A stretch of DNA of 23,173 nucleotides from a virus. Below the pieces are notes generated by a model. It was not told where the DNA came from, ran no database searches, and saw only the letters and a program-made list of their open reading frames with translations. This document shows positions 7,314 through 16,418 of the stretch, piece by piece (within the stretch, counting starts at the first letter, position 1; every line of letters begins with the position of its first letter). The stretch is taken from the IMG/VR virus record IMGVR_UViG_3300033571_020199, positions 1 through 23,173 of that record, one strand, 5' to 3'. Position numbers and translations under genes: made by a program.

Positions 7314-8443
7314 GTTGAAAATATCATAACAGATACACCTTCGGGAATATCAGGTAGCATTTCACCTGAACTATCCGTTAAAACTATGGTTACGGAATTT
7401 AATTGTCTTACAATATCATAACCTATTCGCGGCGCTAAAGGAGGCGTGCTGTTATTATTGGCACAGCTTATAAATACTCCATAATTCAAATTACCCATCG
7501 GACTTGTAAATGTAATGACATATTGAGAATTACTGCTATTATAAGTTACTCCTGAGACGTTACAGCTAGAGGAAACTGCAATTGTTCCAGAAGTATTACT
7601 AAATCTGCACCAGGCTTTAGCAGTATTAACTGACTTGAATATACCTTCTATGGTTAGATTGTTAATGCCCGTAATATTCCCCTCAGTATCGACTAAAACA
7701 CTATTTAGGTTTAAAGCCGAATTAGTCCCGTTTGAAACGATACTGAGTACTCCCCCGCTATCGGTGTTGGTAATTAAATCATTATTAATAATTATATTCC
7801 CTGCCGTAATCTGATTTACAACTATCACAGTACCTAAACTTATCGTTGGATTACCGCCTACTCCGCTCGGGTTGGTAATTACTATATTACTACCGTTTAC
7901 AAGCGATATTAATGACCAACTATTTGTTTCCGGATCAAGAGCAAGTATTCCGGGCGTTCCGTTTGCAAGCTCTGTGATTGCTGAAATAAGACTAGGCAAC
8001 TTAATGTCAAGTGTCCCGCTTGGAGGAGATACCGGGCTACCCGTTACCGTAATTGAATCATCCGAGCTAGTTAAAGTTAATTCTGATATACCGTTTACCC
8101 CACCGCCGAAAGGAATTATTCTCCAGCTTCCGTTAGGAGTTGTAGTATCATATAAATATATTGTCAAAACTTTGCCGGCAGCAACAGGCGTAAATAGTGT
8201 TAGTTGATCGTTTAAAACAATATTAAAACTATTAGCTCCGACATTATTAAAACTAATGGAAAATCCCGGAGTAGTTTGTGTTGCGTCCGGCAAGAAAATA
8301 TTTAAGTTGCCTATGGTAGCCGTAACATCCATCATATCCGCTACGGTAACATTAGCAAGATTTGCCGAATACGGATAATCCAGCTGGATATTGGCAGTTA
8401 AAGTTATTTCTTTCGCCGTATCTATTGATGGAAAAAATGCCAT
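7307..8443 (-). CDS. tail fibre-like virion protein
   Basis: The 378 residues are rich in N, S, T, G and I, with no charged clusters. The N-terminal part (ITLTANIQLDYPYSANLANVTVADMMDVTA) is followed by glycine/serine-rich linkers and a trimer-like repetitive region (IVVNQITAGNIIINNDLI). The C-terminal ~100 residues begin NTAKAWCRFSNTSGTIAVSSSCNVSG and continue into YVITFTSPMGNLNYGVFISC. That ending is like the compact C-terminal domain of many phage fibre proteins (A-W-x-x-F ... N-V-S ... Y-x-x-x-F-x-x-x-M-x-x-x-N-Y). It is likely a receptor-facing fibre or head fibre. It sits oddly between scaffold-side genes and the toxin-antitoxin cassette, away from the other fibre gene at the left edge. 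Confidence 0.7.
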   Translation of the reverse strand: MAFFPSIDTAKEITLTANIQLDYPYSANLANVTVADMMDVTATIGNLNIFLPDATQTTPGFSISFNNVGANSFNIVLNDQLTLFTPVAAGKVLTIYLYDTTTPNGSWRIIPFGGGVNGISELTLTSSDDSITVTGSPVSPPSGTLDIKLPSLISAITELANGTPGILALDPETNSWSLISLVNGSNIVITNPSGVGGNPTISLGTVIVVNQITAGNIIINNDLITNTDSGGVLSIVSNGTNSALNLNSVLVDTEGNITGINNLTIEGIFKSVNTAKAWCRFSNTSGTIAVSSSCNVSGVTYNSSNSQYVITFTSPMGNLNYGVFISCANNNSTPPLAPRIGYDIVRQLNSVTIVLTDSSGEMLPDIPEGVSVMIFSTS

Positions 8444-8449
8444 GATATT

Positions 8450-8893
8450 TTATATCTTTACGTTTAAAGCGTTCTCGGTCGGCTTATTATCATTATAATT
8501 ATAAGCTTTGGATTCAGTAGCCATTCTTAATGAATATTCATTATGTTTTTTTCTTTCTATTTCTCCGCGTTTCTTTTCTCTCTCAAGTAAAATACAATCT
8601 CCCTCACATATATAAGTTTTTGCCACCTCATCTAATTCCAAAAGGTCGCTTGGAATTCTATTTGGATCATCACTAACTTTTACCGGTCTCCATCCCCTTT
8701 TATAGGCCATACTTAAAGCCGTATCCATTTGACCTTTTAAACTCCTCCTTTCCCAATAATATTCAAATCCGGGTTTTATTACATATTCCGGAATAGTTAA
8801 AGGGCTAATATAATCATGATTATAGAAAGTCCTACTTTCGTCTTTATCAAACATTCTATTTTCGGTATCTCTTGTTCTTCTTTCATTTTTCAT
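8450..8893 (-). CDS. conserved phage protein of unknown function (between scaffold and fibre genes)
   Basis: This 147-residue, highly charged protein has a recognisable middle part: PGFEYYWERRSLKGQMDTALSMAYKRGWRPVKVSDDPNR, then a segment with CEGDCILLEREKK. The pattern (Y-x-W ... G-x-x-D ... G-W-x-P-V ... L-x-x-R) resembles a small protein found next to head genes in several podovirus-like genomes. Function is unknown. The C-terminal third is charged and probably helical. It lies 5 nt downstream of the scaffold candidate and 6 nt before the fibre-like gene, in the head-assembly operon. Confidence 0.65.
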   Translation of the reverse strand: MKNERRTRDTENRMFDKDESRTFYNHDYISPLTIPEYVIKPGFEYYWERRSLKGQMDTALSMAYKRGWRPVKVSDDPNRIPSDLLELDEVAKTYICEGDCILLEREKKRGEIERKKHNEYSLRMATESKAYNYNDNKPTENALNVKI

Positions 8894-8898
8894 AATAA

Positions 8899-9840
8899 TT
8901 ATGCTCTATTTTTATATTGATATTTTAAATACTGCTCTTCACTCATTTTCAGTTCTCTAGCCATTTGTTTATCAAAATCAGTTAAGGTAATACGTATTTT
9001 ATTAGACCCCTGATTACTAAAGTTATTTCTAACCCCTCCGACATTTGAAGTAGTATAACCGTCTTTGGGCTTTTTTATTTTTACGCTATCAATAAATTCA
9101 TCAATTGCGTCTAGATATTGATCACTTAATATCTCATTACTTCTGCCTTTCTTTTTTAAGTCTTTATCTAACTCTTGAATAAAAGCCGCAACTTCTTTCT
9201 GGATTTTTGGATTATAATGCGAAGACCCATCTATTAATTCCGGATGATCATCTAACCACTCTTGTGCTTTAGAAAGCTGCTGCTCGGCCATTCTATTATC
9301 AATATTGGCTTCAGTAGATACAGGAGGCTCTTCCTGCTTTGTTTTATCAGTAGCACTGTTGCTTGCCATATTCTCAAATTCATTAATCTTCATCATTGTT
9401 TTTTTATGAAGCTCGTCGGCTTCTAAAAACAAATCGGGATCATCGCCAAGTAATGCCTGTTTTTTTATATTCCTGATTCGCTCTAAATCATTGTATAAAT
9501 TCTGGCCATACAATTTAGTATTATTTTCAATAGTTCCATTAAGAAACTGTCTTAATTCCTGATTTTCCTGCTCTAACTTTTGACGATCGGCTAAAATGGT
9601 TTTTCTCTTTTTCTTCTCTTGATAATATTTATCCTTAAATAGATCAGCGGCGTTAATAGGTTCTTCCTCTGCCTGCTGCTCGGATGCTTCTTCTATGGAA
9701 GGTTGCTCATCGGTCGCCTCAAGATTGATATTAACTTGATCCTCGCTTAAACCTTCCTGTTCTTCCGGTTTGTTGTTATCAAGTACGCCGGATAAAACTT
9801 CATTAATTTTATTATCAAATTCCAATTCCTTCTCTTTCAT
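8899..9840 (-). CDS. probable capsid scaffolding protein
   Basis: The 313-residue protein is dominated by Glu, Gln, Lys and Asp. It has an acidic disordered N-terminal third (to about 65), a coiled-coil block (KDKYYQEKKKRKTILADRQKLEQENQELRQF) near 70-100, further helices, and a C-terminal basic segment ending near LKMSEEQYLKYQYKNRA. No enzyme motif is visible. Composition, coiled coil and position between the portal side and the capsid genes fit a scaffold, which guides capsid assembly and leaves the head. GGGGTGAT upstream is the ribosome site. Sequence alone cannot exclude another head morphogenesis role. Confidence 0.6.
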   Translation of the reverse strand: MKEKELEFDNKINEVLSGVLDNNKPEEQEGLSEDQVNINLEATDEQPSIEEASEQQAEEEPINAADLFKDKYYQEKKKRKTILADRQKLEQENQELRQFLNGTIENNTKLYGQNLYNDLERIRNIKKQALLGDDPDLFLEADELHKKTMMKINEFENMASNSATDKTKQEEPPVSTEANIDNRMAEQQLSKAQEWLDDHPELIDGSSHYNPKIQKEVAAFIQELDKDLKKKGRSNEILSDQYLDAIDEFIDSVKIKKPKDGYTTSNVGGVRNNFSNQGSNKIRITLTDFDKQMARELKMSEEQYLKYQYKNRA

Positions 9841-9862
9841 TTATAATCACCCCTTTTTAAAG

Positions 9863-10255
9863 TTATTTAACGTCTCTTGGATCATTTACTACCAGAAGAG
9901 GTGCATCATCCATTATTGAAAATACCGGTAATTTCTTATAGGTATATCTAATGCCGGCATGCCTTGGAAAAGCTACCCAGTCCCCTATCTTATACCACTC
10001 TCCCCATTCCTTGTAGCGTTCACCCGTAAAGGCACACTTACCTATTTTAGCTACATACCCTACCATTTCCTCGTAAACGGATTTACTATTAGGTACATAA
10101 AGCGAGCCGACCTTATTAGGCTTTATATATAATCTGATTAGTATTTTGGTCGGATGAGAGATACAATCTTCAAATAATTTTAACTCTTCATTTATATTAA
10201 AATTATCATAGTTAATAGCTATCTCTTCTTCCTCAAATAATCCCATTTCCATCAT
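9863..10255 (-). CDS. GroES-like co-chaperonin domain protein
   Basis: The chosen start is ATG at 10253-10255, which has AAAGGAG 7 nt upstream. A longer reading from a TTG at 10273 is less likely. The 130-residue product starts MMEMGLFEEEEIAI. A GroES/Cpn10-like fold follows: HPTKILIRLYIKPNKVGSLYVPNSKSVYEEMVGYVAKIGKCAFTGERYKEW, then GDWVAFPRHAGIRY and PVFSIMDDAPLLVV. This matches the strand order R-x-x-x-x ... G-x-x-x-P ... G-x-V-x-x-x-G ... G-D-x-V ... D-D of co-chaperonins encoded by many tailed phages. The usual mobile loop is short. It may adapt the host GroEL for capsid folding. It sits between the portal and scaffold genes, 14 nt after a small unknown gene. Confidence 0.7.
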   Translation of the reverse strand: MMEMGLFEEEEIAINYDNFNINEELKLFEDCISHPTKILIRLYIKPNKVGSLYVPNSKSVYEEMVGYVAKIGKCAFTGERYKEWGEWYKIGDWVAFPRHAGIRYTYKKLPVFSIMDDAPLLVVNDPRDVK

Positions 10256-10269
10256 GTTTTTACTCCTTT

Positions 10270-10488
10270 TCAAAAATTATTCTCTACCTTATCAACAATA
10301 TTACTCTCTTCTTTTATAGCTTCTTTAATATGACAAAGTATTGCGTCAAAAGCATATCTAAGCCCGCAGTGATACTTATAATCCTCCATAGAAGATAAAC
10401 CGCCACCGATTAATTTATCTTCTACTACCTCCAGATTATCTTTTATTAAATCTATGGTTTTAATTAAAATATATTCATGATCTTTCAT
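10270..10488 (-). CDS. small hypothetical protein
   Basis: A 72-residue protein with no family I recognise. It is mostly helical by composition (IDLIKDNLEVVEDKLIG; CHIKEAIKEESNIVDKVE) with a central SSMEDYKYHCGLRYAFDAI segment. GGAG lies 8 nt before the ATG and is embedded in the last codons of the portal gene (the portal stop is 1 nt upstream of this gene), so the two are coupled. It is 14 nt before the co-chaperonin-like gene. Role unknown; a small structural or regulatory head protein would fit the place. Confidence 0.6.
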   Translation of the reverse strand: MKDHEYILIKTIDLIKDNLEVVEDKLIGGGLSSMEDYKYHCGLRYAFDAILCHIKEAIKEESNIVDKVENNF

Positions 10489-10489
10489 A

Positions 10490-12844
10490 TTATTCTCCTA
10501 ATCTGTTTCTTAATTTTTCCATCTCAACTCTCGCTTCCAAAAGTGCCATTTCTTTTTCGGCTTTTAGTTTTTCTTTCATTTCTTCAAAGTGAAGCTGACT
10601 TTTAAAAATTTCTTTTTCAAGATTTTGATCGGCAATCTCTTTCTTAATGATATTCTCTTCCCGTTTCTGCTCTATTTCCGCAGCAAGTAACTCATTCGGG
10701 TCTATAGGTTCGTTATCGACGGTATGTTTGTTTAAGCCCAGTTCTTCTACGGCTCTTGCCGCTTTTAAAGCAATTATATTTTGTACTTCTAGGTTACTTT
10801 GATCAATTTGGCTTAAATCAATACCCATAGCCTCTTCCATCTCTAACATGAATTTAAGTGCCATATGCTCCTGTATGTGAGCCTTGGCAGCATCATTATC
10901 CTCAAGAGCAGAGTGTACTATAATATGTGCATCGTGATTCTGCTCTATTCCCGCTTTGACGGCTTTTCCCTGCATCATGTTCATATTCTCGGTAATAGGA
11001 TCGGCAGGCTCTACTTCTTGACCTTTGATAATTAAGTTGTCTATAAGATTCTCATCTAACCCTTGAGCCTGAAATACCATTTTTAATGCCTCTATCGTAT
11101 TAACTTTATCCGGTAATTGCATTGCTGTTTGGAATATCGCCTCAGCTTTCATTATTCGCTCAATGGTAGAATTAACGGACGGGTCTGATACAGGCACTAC
11201 CTGCACGCTGTCAACAAAATGTTCTTTGGTAATAATAAACTGCTCGCCGTTAATAAAAAATTCTTCTCTATCAACAACTTCTTTAAAAATATCATCGAGT
11301 AACCTTAGTTCTTCCGAGAATGAAACATGTAAGGATTTTAAAACAGAAGATTCAATTTTGTTTTTCTCTTTTAAAAAAGCTATTGCCGTACCAGTCGGGA
11401 TATCTTCCTTACTATCCATCATGCCGAGTTCCGTAGTAGATAACTGATCCTGCATCTGGGCTATGATTTCCCCGCGTAATTGCATCAGGCTTTGAGAAGG
11501 ACCGTTTGCAGGCAAAGGAGCAAATAAATCTCTTATGCTTTTTGAGCCTTGGGTATTCATGATTTTCCACTGACCGGCACCAAGTACTATATCCGTTACT
11601 TGCTGCTTTGTAGCTCCCTGGTCAATAAAACCGGCAGGCAAATTCTGATAAGTAGCAGCATCAACAGTCTGTCTTAACATATTGGTAACTGCGATGGCAT
11701 TTGTCCCTGACATCCTTGCCATCCCAAGACCCCATATATCAAAACCGGTGAAAAAATGATAGGCTACAAAATATTTTCTTCTTTTAAATTCCGCGTCTTC
11801 TTCCCTCCAGTTGCGTTTGATACTTAATATTTCCTTACTTTCTTTATCAATAGTAACAATATAAGGCTTGGCAACTTCCTTTATTTCTTCAGAAGAATAA
11901 CCGTCTTCAAAAGTCTCTAAATTCAAATAGATATGACTCTCATATATATCATGCAGGGTTCTTTGTTTATAACTATCAAGATTAATAAGATTATTTATCT
12001 TGCCGGAATCGGCTTCTTGATTATTAGAATTATTATTACTATCACCCCCGACAACTTTTAAATAAGGGAGTTCAACGTCTCTATAAATCCCGCTCTTCTG
12101 ATTAATTAAAACCTCACGGGCAGATAATTTTAAAATATGAGTAAGCCTGCTTGACTCAAGTATAGAAGTGCAATCAATATTAATTAAAAAATCCTCGGGG
12201 ACAATAAATCTGGATATAGGTTGTTTTAAAATATCGTCGTAATAAACCTTTTTAATAATAGTCCCATAAAAACCTATATAATATAAAGACCTTTCAAAGT
12301 CTTTATAATAAGCCGAATCTTTTATGGTTAAAAAGTAATTAAGCCACTGACTCCTTACCTTTCCTATTTCTTCAAGTTCTTCAGTATCTTGTCCGAATAT
12401 CTTAGCACCGCACGGACCGCTATCGGGTAATAATTCGGCTCTTGAGGTAGCGCAAAAACGAATTAATGCCGTACTAAGTGTAGTATCAAATGTTCTACAT
12501 GCTTGATCAAAAGGTTGCTTCTCCAAGTCCTCAAGGTTATGTCCTAGATACTTTTTGACCCTGTTATGTATATCAAGCCATGGTTGCCTTACTTTAATAT
12601 CGTCATCAATAGCATCTAAAATATAAGTCGATATTTTCTCCAGCGTTTCCTCTTTCATTGTAAGAGCAAGGTTAGCATCAAACTTATCATTGTTAAGGTT
12701 ATCTTCCTCCGGCTTGCCTATTTCATAAACAGATGAGCCGTCTTCTAAATCTTCAACCTTATTAATCTCGGCATTATCTATATCCTGGATCAATTCCGTT
12801 GAGTCAAACATATCCGGTAATTCTATTTTTTTTCTTCCTTTCAT
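10490..12844 (-). CDS. phage portal protein, large podovirus type
   Basis: At 784 residues this is the largest gene and has the make-up of a large podovirus-type portal. There is an acidic N-terminus, then WLDIHNRVKKYLGH and CRTFDTTLSTALIRFCATSRAELLP (the region where portals carry a S-x-x-x-P-A-x-x-x-x-P-x-x core). A central region follows with YYIGFYGTIIKKVYYD and FIVPEDFLIN, and then GMARMSGTNAIAVTNMLRQTVDAATYQNLPAGFI, the stem/clip helix block typical of portals. The C-terminal part (AHIIVHSALEDNDAAKAHIQEHMALKFM) leads to a long Glu/Lys coiled coil from about 715 to the end. It forms the dodecameric vertex through which terminase packages DNA. Position downstream of the terminase fits. 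Confidence 0.82.
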   Translation of the reverse strand: MKGRKKIELPDMFDSTELIQDIDNAEINKVEDLEDGSSVYEIGKPEEDNLNNDKFDANLALTMKEETLEKISTYILDAIDDDIKVRQPWLDIHNRVKKYLGHNLEDLEKQPFDQACRTFDTTLSTALIRFCATSRAELLPDSGPCGAKIFGQDTEELEEIGKVRSQWLNYFLTIKDSAYYKDFERSLYYIGFYGTIIKKVYYDDILKQPISRFIVPEDFLINIDCTSILESSRLTHILKLSAREVLINQKSGIYRDVELPYLKVVGGDSNNNSNNQEADSGKINNLINLDSYKQRTLHDIYESHIYLNLETFEDGYSSEEIKEVAKPYIVTIDKESKEILSIKRNWREEDAEFKRRKYFVAYHFFTGFDIWGLGMARMSGTNAIAVTNMLRQTVDAATYQNLPAGFIDQGATKQQVTDIVLGAGQWKIMNTQGSKSIRDLFAPLPANGPSQSLMQLRGEIIAQMQDQLSTTELGMMDSKEDIPTGTAIAFLKEKNKIESSVLKSLHVSFSEELRLLDDIFKEVVDREEFFINGEQFIITKEHFVDSVQVVPVSDPSVNSTIERIMKAEAIFQTAMQLPDKVNTIEALKMVFQAQGLDENLIDNLIIKGQEVEPADPITENMNMMQGKAVKAGIEQNHDAHIIVHSALEDNDAAKAHIQEHMALKFMLEMEEAMGIDLSQIDQSNLEVQNIIALKAARAVEELGLNKHTVDNEPIDPNELLAAEIEQKREENIIKKEIADQNLEKEIFKSQLHFEEMKEKLKAEKEMALLEARVEMEKLRNRLGE

Positions 12845-12873
12845 GTGATATATCTTGGTAAATAAGTTAATTT

Positions 12874-13218
12874 TTAGTAATAAGCGTCTTTTAGCTCCTG
12901 TAAGGTTCTTTTTTGCTTTCTCTCTTTAAACAATCTTTGAAATCTCTCTAGCGGTTCTTCATCAGAGCTAGAGCCCTTTTGTTCTCCCTTAGCATTACTC
13001 ATCTCGCTACTGCTAAACTTTGGTTTATCCGGAACTTGGTAAGTTAAATTATGCTCCCTCATATAATCGTTAAAAGCTTTCACATGTACTCCAAGCCTGC
13101 GAATAACGACCGACTTAAACTCTCCGCTATTTAACAATTTCTGTATACCTTCGGGAGTATATTGTTTTAAAATTAACGCAGATTTTGAATTGTATTTAAT
13201 TCCTTTCTTATTAGACAT
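12874..13218 (-). CDS. hypothetical protein between terminase and portal
   Basis: This 114-residue basic protein is not recognised. Residues 1-62 could form a small helix-turn-helix (YTPEGIQKLLNSGEFKSVVIRRLGVHVKAFNDYMREHNL). Residues 65-92 are a Ser/Glu/Lys-rich linker, and the end is helical and charged (LERFQRLFKERKQKRTLQELKDAYY). It is 4 nt downstream of the large terminase stop and 29 nt before the portal gene. A DNA-packaging accessory or head-completion role would fit the place, but nothing in the sequence proves it. Confidence 0.55.
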   Translation of the reverse strand: MSNKKGIKYNSKSALILKQYTPEGIQKLLNSGEFKSVVIRRLGVHVKAFNDYMREHNLTYQVPDKPKFSSSEMSNAKGEQKGSSSDEEPLERFQRLFKERKQKRTLQELKDAYY

Positions 13219-13222
13219 ATTT

Positions 13223-14731
13223 TTAATATACCCTTATTGTTTCTTGATATTCTTCCGGTTCTACGTAGTCTTTAGGATGAGAAATCCTATTACCGTCCCT
13301 AAGCGTTATTAATGCCTGAGTCATCGTATCGACAAAATCTCTAGAACTAACGTTTGGAAAATAACTAACACTTGTTATAAACTCGTCAGCAAAATCAGCA
13401 GGTTTAGATACATCATTCTTCCTGGTAGGTATCCAGACAACTCCGCTCTCAATTAAGCTACTGATTAACCTTACTCTCTGCAATTTATCGCCGTACTTGT
13501 TGGGGATAAAAGGACGGGCATATATCCCCATTCTTTTAAGTTCGGACATAAGCGGATCACCCGAAGCTTTCGCTTCTACCACTATTAAATCAGGACTATA
13601 TCTAGTATTAAAAGACATGGGAGTAACACCGGTATCCCTATAATCATTTGCCAATCTCTTCATCCTTTCCCTAAGATCAGGATACTCCAGTCTATCCCGC
13701 CAGCTTGAGAGTAATATGACATTTTCATTATCGTAGTTATCCTTAAATACTCCCCACGTAGTACAGGCAGAATAACTGGACTCATCTTTAGCAGTTAATG
13801 CCGTATCCCATGATTGCAGGATATATTCGAGGTGCGGTAATTCGTAAGGATAAAGTCTAAACCAGTGTTTTTTAATTATTCCTCCCTCAAGCGGCGCAGG
13901 TCTTTGTTGATACTGCGCAGCATACCCGTAAGAGCCCATTTCTCTCTTAATCTGTTTTACTACTTCAGCGGTATCTCTGTTACTAAGCAACTGTCCTTCT
14001 TCCGTTCGGGCGTCATTAAAATCAGATTTAACGCCGCGCTCATATTCCATAGGCAGAATATATTTTAACCACTGATTATCTACGTCGTTCTTTATAATAT
14101 TCCCTGATATATCATTCTCACTTTGCGATCTTTGTTGTACGACAATCCTTACAACTGTTCTTGCGTCATTAACCCGATTGAACCATTTTTGAGACCACCA
14201 TATATTTACCGCTTCAAGTCTTGCTTCTGATTCACCGCTCGGGTCATTCGGGTCATCGGTAATTTGTATATCCCCTCCTGATCCGGTAATAAAAGAACCT
14301 GCACTCGTTGAAATTCTATATCCCGTCTTATCATTAACAAAATAACTCTTGGAATTTTGGTCTTTCCGTAATTTAAATCTATCTCCCCACCTCTCCTGAT
14401 ACCATTTGCTCTCAATAAGTAACCTACTCTTATAGGCTATCTTCAATGTAAGTGAATTAGCATAAGAGGCACAGATAAACTTTTTTTCGGGGTAGTTAAT
14501 CCATACCCACGCAGGAAATGCTATCGATATTAAATTAGTTTTTCCTTTGCGAGGCGGTAGATTTATTAATAAACTTTTAATTTTTCCTTTTAAACAATCT
14601 TGCAGACTATCAGCTATTTTCTTAAGATACCATTCATCTACAAAAGGAGTTCCTCCCTCTAGTACATGCCAGGATTGCTTAAAAAATTCATAAAGAGAAG
14701 CTTCCGCTTGTTCTTTTTTAGAATATAACAT
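13223..14731 (-). CDS. terL: phage terminase large subunit
   Basis: This is the ATPase-nuclease motor that cuts concatemers and pumps DNA into the head. Over 502 residues it has a Walker A-like LPPRKGKT at 58-65, a Walker B-like IQITDDP at 155-161, and the coupling region with QQRSQSENDISG near 199-210. The RNase H-like nuclease domain follows, with LQSWDTA (Asp309), VVEAKASG (Glu386) and FVDTMTQAL (Asp468) as the metal ligands. The lysine-containing P-loop PRKGKT in place of the usual PRxxGKS spacing is worth noting but matches many terminases. All key residues are present. It starts immediately after the stop of the small-subunit gene, with an AAAGAG ribosome site inside that gene. Confidence 0.93.
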   Translation of the reverse strand: MLYSKKEQAEASLYEFFKQSWHVLEGGTPFVDEWYLKKIADSLQDCLKGKIKSLLINLPPRKGKTNLISIAFPAWVWINYPEKKFICASYANSLTLKIAYKSRLLIESKWYQERWGDRFKLRKDQNSKSYFVNDKTGYRISTSAGSFITGSGGDIQITDDPNDPSGESEARLEAVNIWWSQKWFNRVNDARTVVRIVVQQRSQSENDISGNIIKNDVDNQWLKYILPMEYERGVKSDFNDARTEEGQLLSNRDTAEVVKQIKREMGSYGYAAQYQQRPAPLEGGIIKKHWFRLYPYELPHLEYILQSWDTALTAKDESSYSACTTWGVFKDNYDNENVILLSSWRDRLEYPDLRERMKRLANDYRDTGVTPMSFNTRYSPDLIVVEAKASGDPLMSELKRMGIYARPFIPNKYGDKLQRVRLISSLIESGVVWIPTRKNDVSKPADFADEFITSVSYFPNVSSRDFVDTMTQALITLRDGNRISHPKDYVEPEEYQETIRVY

Positions 14732-15190
14732 TTACTCTTTCTTATTATTTTCTTTCTCTAACGCTAATTTTCGTTCTTCTTTCCACTGGATATAAAGTCT
14801 AATTTCTTCCATTTTAGCCTCTATTTCTTCCGGAGTTTCTATGTTAGCAGGCTCTTCTTCTCTCTCTTCCGTAGGCTCTTTCCATCTAGATTGAGTTTTA
14901 AGGTAAAAAATCGTGGCAGTAGTATCACCCCCTTTAATTTTCTTCATCAAGTGTCCTGCTACAAAATAATGCCCTTCCGCTCTCCCTTTTTTATAGAGTC
15001 CATTTATTCCTTCATCACGTTCTATAAGCTTAAAAAAACCGCTCCTACTTATACCAAGATAATCAGCTATTTGTTGTACAGTTGAAACCTTAGCCATCTG
15101 CTGTACCATGTTTTTTTGTTCATCAGTAAGAACAATAAGGGGATGTCCTCTTGGATTTTTTTCCTCTTCTAATAAAACTTTACTTGCCAC
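14732..15190 (-). CDS. probable terminase small subunit
   Basis: The 152-residue protein has a central helix-turn-helix (TVQQIADYLGISRSGFFKLIERD, about 37-59) followed by LYKKGRAEGHYFVAGHLMKKIKGGDTTATIFYLKTQSRWKEP, the typical pattern of small terminase-like phage DNA-binding proteins. A long charged C-terminal helix follows. It would recognise the packaging site and load the large subunit. Start codon is GTG at 15188-15190, overlapping the end of the methyltransferase gene by 11 nt, with GGAAG close upstream. The next start in frame would delete the N-terminal segment, so GTG is preferred. Adjacency to the large terminase (0 nt) supports the call. Confidence 0.8.
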   Translation of the reverse strand: MASKVLLEEEKNPRGHPLIVLTDEQKNMVQQMAKVSTVQQIADYLGISRSGFFKLIERDEGINGLYKKGRAEGHYFVAGHLMKKIKGGDTTATIFYLKTQSRWKEPTEEREEEPANIETPEEIEAKMEEIRLYIQWKEERKLALEKENNKKE

Positions 15191-16418
15191 CTTCCAGTAC
15201 CGCTTTTAATCCGGTTTCTTTTTCCCACCTCTTTATTATAACATCAACATAAGCCGGAGATAATTCCATCATGTAACAATTACGCTTTGACCTCTCGCAG
15301 GCAATTAACGTAGTACCGCTACCGCCAAACGGGTCGTATACACTCTCACCTTGCGCGGAGTTATTAAGTATAGGCCGAAGCATGCACTCCATCGGTTTTT
15401 GTGTGCCGTGTCCCCACGTTTCTTCTATATTATGAGAACTATTACCAAATGGATTATTATTCGTAATTTCCCATACGGTAGATTGATCACGTTTGCCCTG
15501 CCAGTTATGCTTCTTCCCTTTCCGTACTCCGTACCATAGAGGCTCATGCTGATGATGATAATCACCCCTGCTTAATGCAAACTGCTGCTTTGTCCAGATT
15601 ATGAGACAAATCAATTCAAAACCGCTATTCTCTATATTCTCTGCAAACTTGTGCGTATATTTAGATGAATGCCAAATATAAGCAATATCACCTGTAAACA
15701 GAGAGTAAGCCTCAGACCAATCATATCTATCATCATTTAGTACCTTACCTTTAGAACGCATGCCTACCTGAAGATCAACACCCTCACGCCACTTAGGATC
15801 ATACTCCACACCGTACGGCGGATCAGTTACCATTAAAATTGGTTTTGCTCCATCCAGTAGTTTTTCAACATGCCGCGGGTTAGTACTATCTCCGCACATT
15901 AAACGATGAGACCCAAGCAGGTAAATATCACCTAGCTTGGCAGTAGCTTCTTCTGGGAGTTCTATTTCCTCTTCTTCCCCTATTTCTTCTAATATGGTTT
16001 TATCAAATATAGGCGCGAGCATTTCCTTATCCATGCCAAAAGATAATAGCTCCTCCTGATTAAACCGCTCCGTTAGCACATCAAAATCATATTCCCCGAA
16101 CGCTAGATTATCTCTAATATTTAACCTGTCTATTTCTGCTGGTGTTAGTTTCCTATTTGGCATTAACACCTCAATTTTAGTTTCATCATCATAACCTGCC
16201 ATATATAAAGCTTTTTTGCGCTGATGTCCGCCGATAATGGTGTAATCGTTATCTACTATTATTCTTTGATGATACCCGTCCTCTTTTATATGAGACGCTA
16301 GTTTATCCAGCATTTCCTTCGTTATTTTTCTTGGATTATTGGTATACTCTTTTAATTGCGATAACTTAATGCTCGCCTCCTGCCATGTTATAGTGTCATG
16401 ATTACTCAGATAGCTCAT
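15180..16418 (-). CDS. ParB-domain / N6-adenine DNA methyltransferase fusion
   Basis: This 412-residue two-domain protein carries a ParB/sulfiredoxin-type domain first: LSQLKEYTNNPRKIT near 19-33, YTIIGGHQRKKAL at 59-71, and NLAFGEYD at 104-111. A beta-class amino-methyltransferase domain follows: DPPYGVEYD at 199-207 (catalytic DPPY), GHGTQKP at 337-343, and the AdoMet-binding DPFGGSGTTLIACE at 362-375. It transfers methyl groups from AdoMet to adenine (or cytosine N4) in a specific DNA site. No restriction endonuclease gene is nearby, so protection of phage DNA from host restriction, or marking of packaging sites, is likely. GGAGGAG precedes the ATG. It overlaps the 98-aa gene upstream by 17 nt and the small terminase by 11 nt. 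Confidence 0.9.
   Translation of the reverse strand: MSYLSNHDTITWQEASIKLSQLKEYTNNPRKITKEMLDKLASHIKEDGYHQRIIVDNDYTIIGGHQRKKALYMAGYDDETKIEVLMPNRKLTPAEIDRLNIRDNLAFGEYDFDVLTERFNQEELLSFGMDKEMLAPIFDKTILEEIGEEEEIELPEEATAKLGDIYLLGSHRLMCGDSTNPRHVEKLLDGAKPILMVTDPPYGVEYDPKWREGVDLQVGMRSKGKVLNDDRYDWSEAYSLFTGDIAYIWHSSKYTHKFAENIENSGFELICLIIWTKQQFALSRGDYHHQHEPLWYGVRKGKKHNWQGKRDQSTVWEITNNNPFGNSSHNIEETWGHGTQKPMECMLRPILNNSAQGESVYDPFGGSGTTLIACERSKRNCYMMELSPAYVDVIIKRWEKETGLKAVLEGGK

Noticed and set aside
10256-10273. TTG start adding six residues to the GroES-like protein
   Set aside because: Those codons contain the ribosome site AAAGGAG of the ATG at 10255.
11163-11447. Plus-strand 94-codon frame inside the portal gene
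   Set aside because: Low-complexity Ser/Thr/Leu translation typical of the antisense of a charged protein; nothing supports expression.
14206-14415. Second minus-strand frame of 69 codons inside the large terminase
   Set aside because: No motif, no ribosome site, and the main frame has all conserved terminase residues across it.
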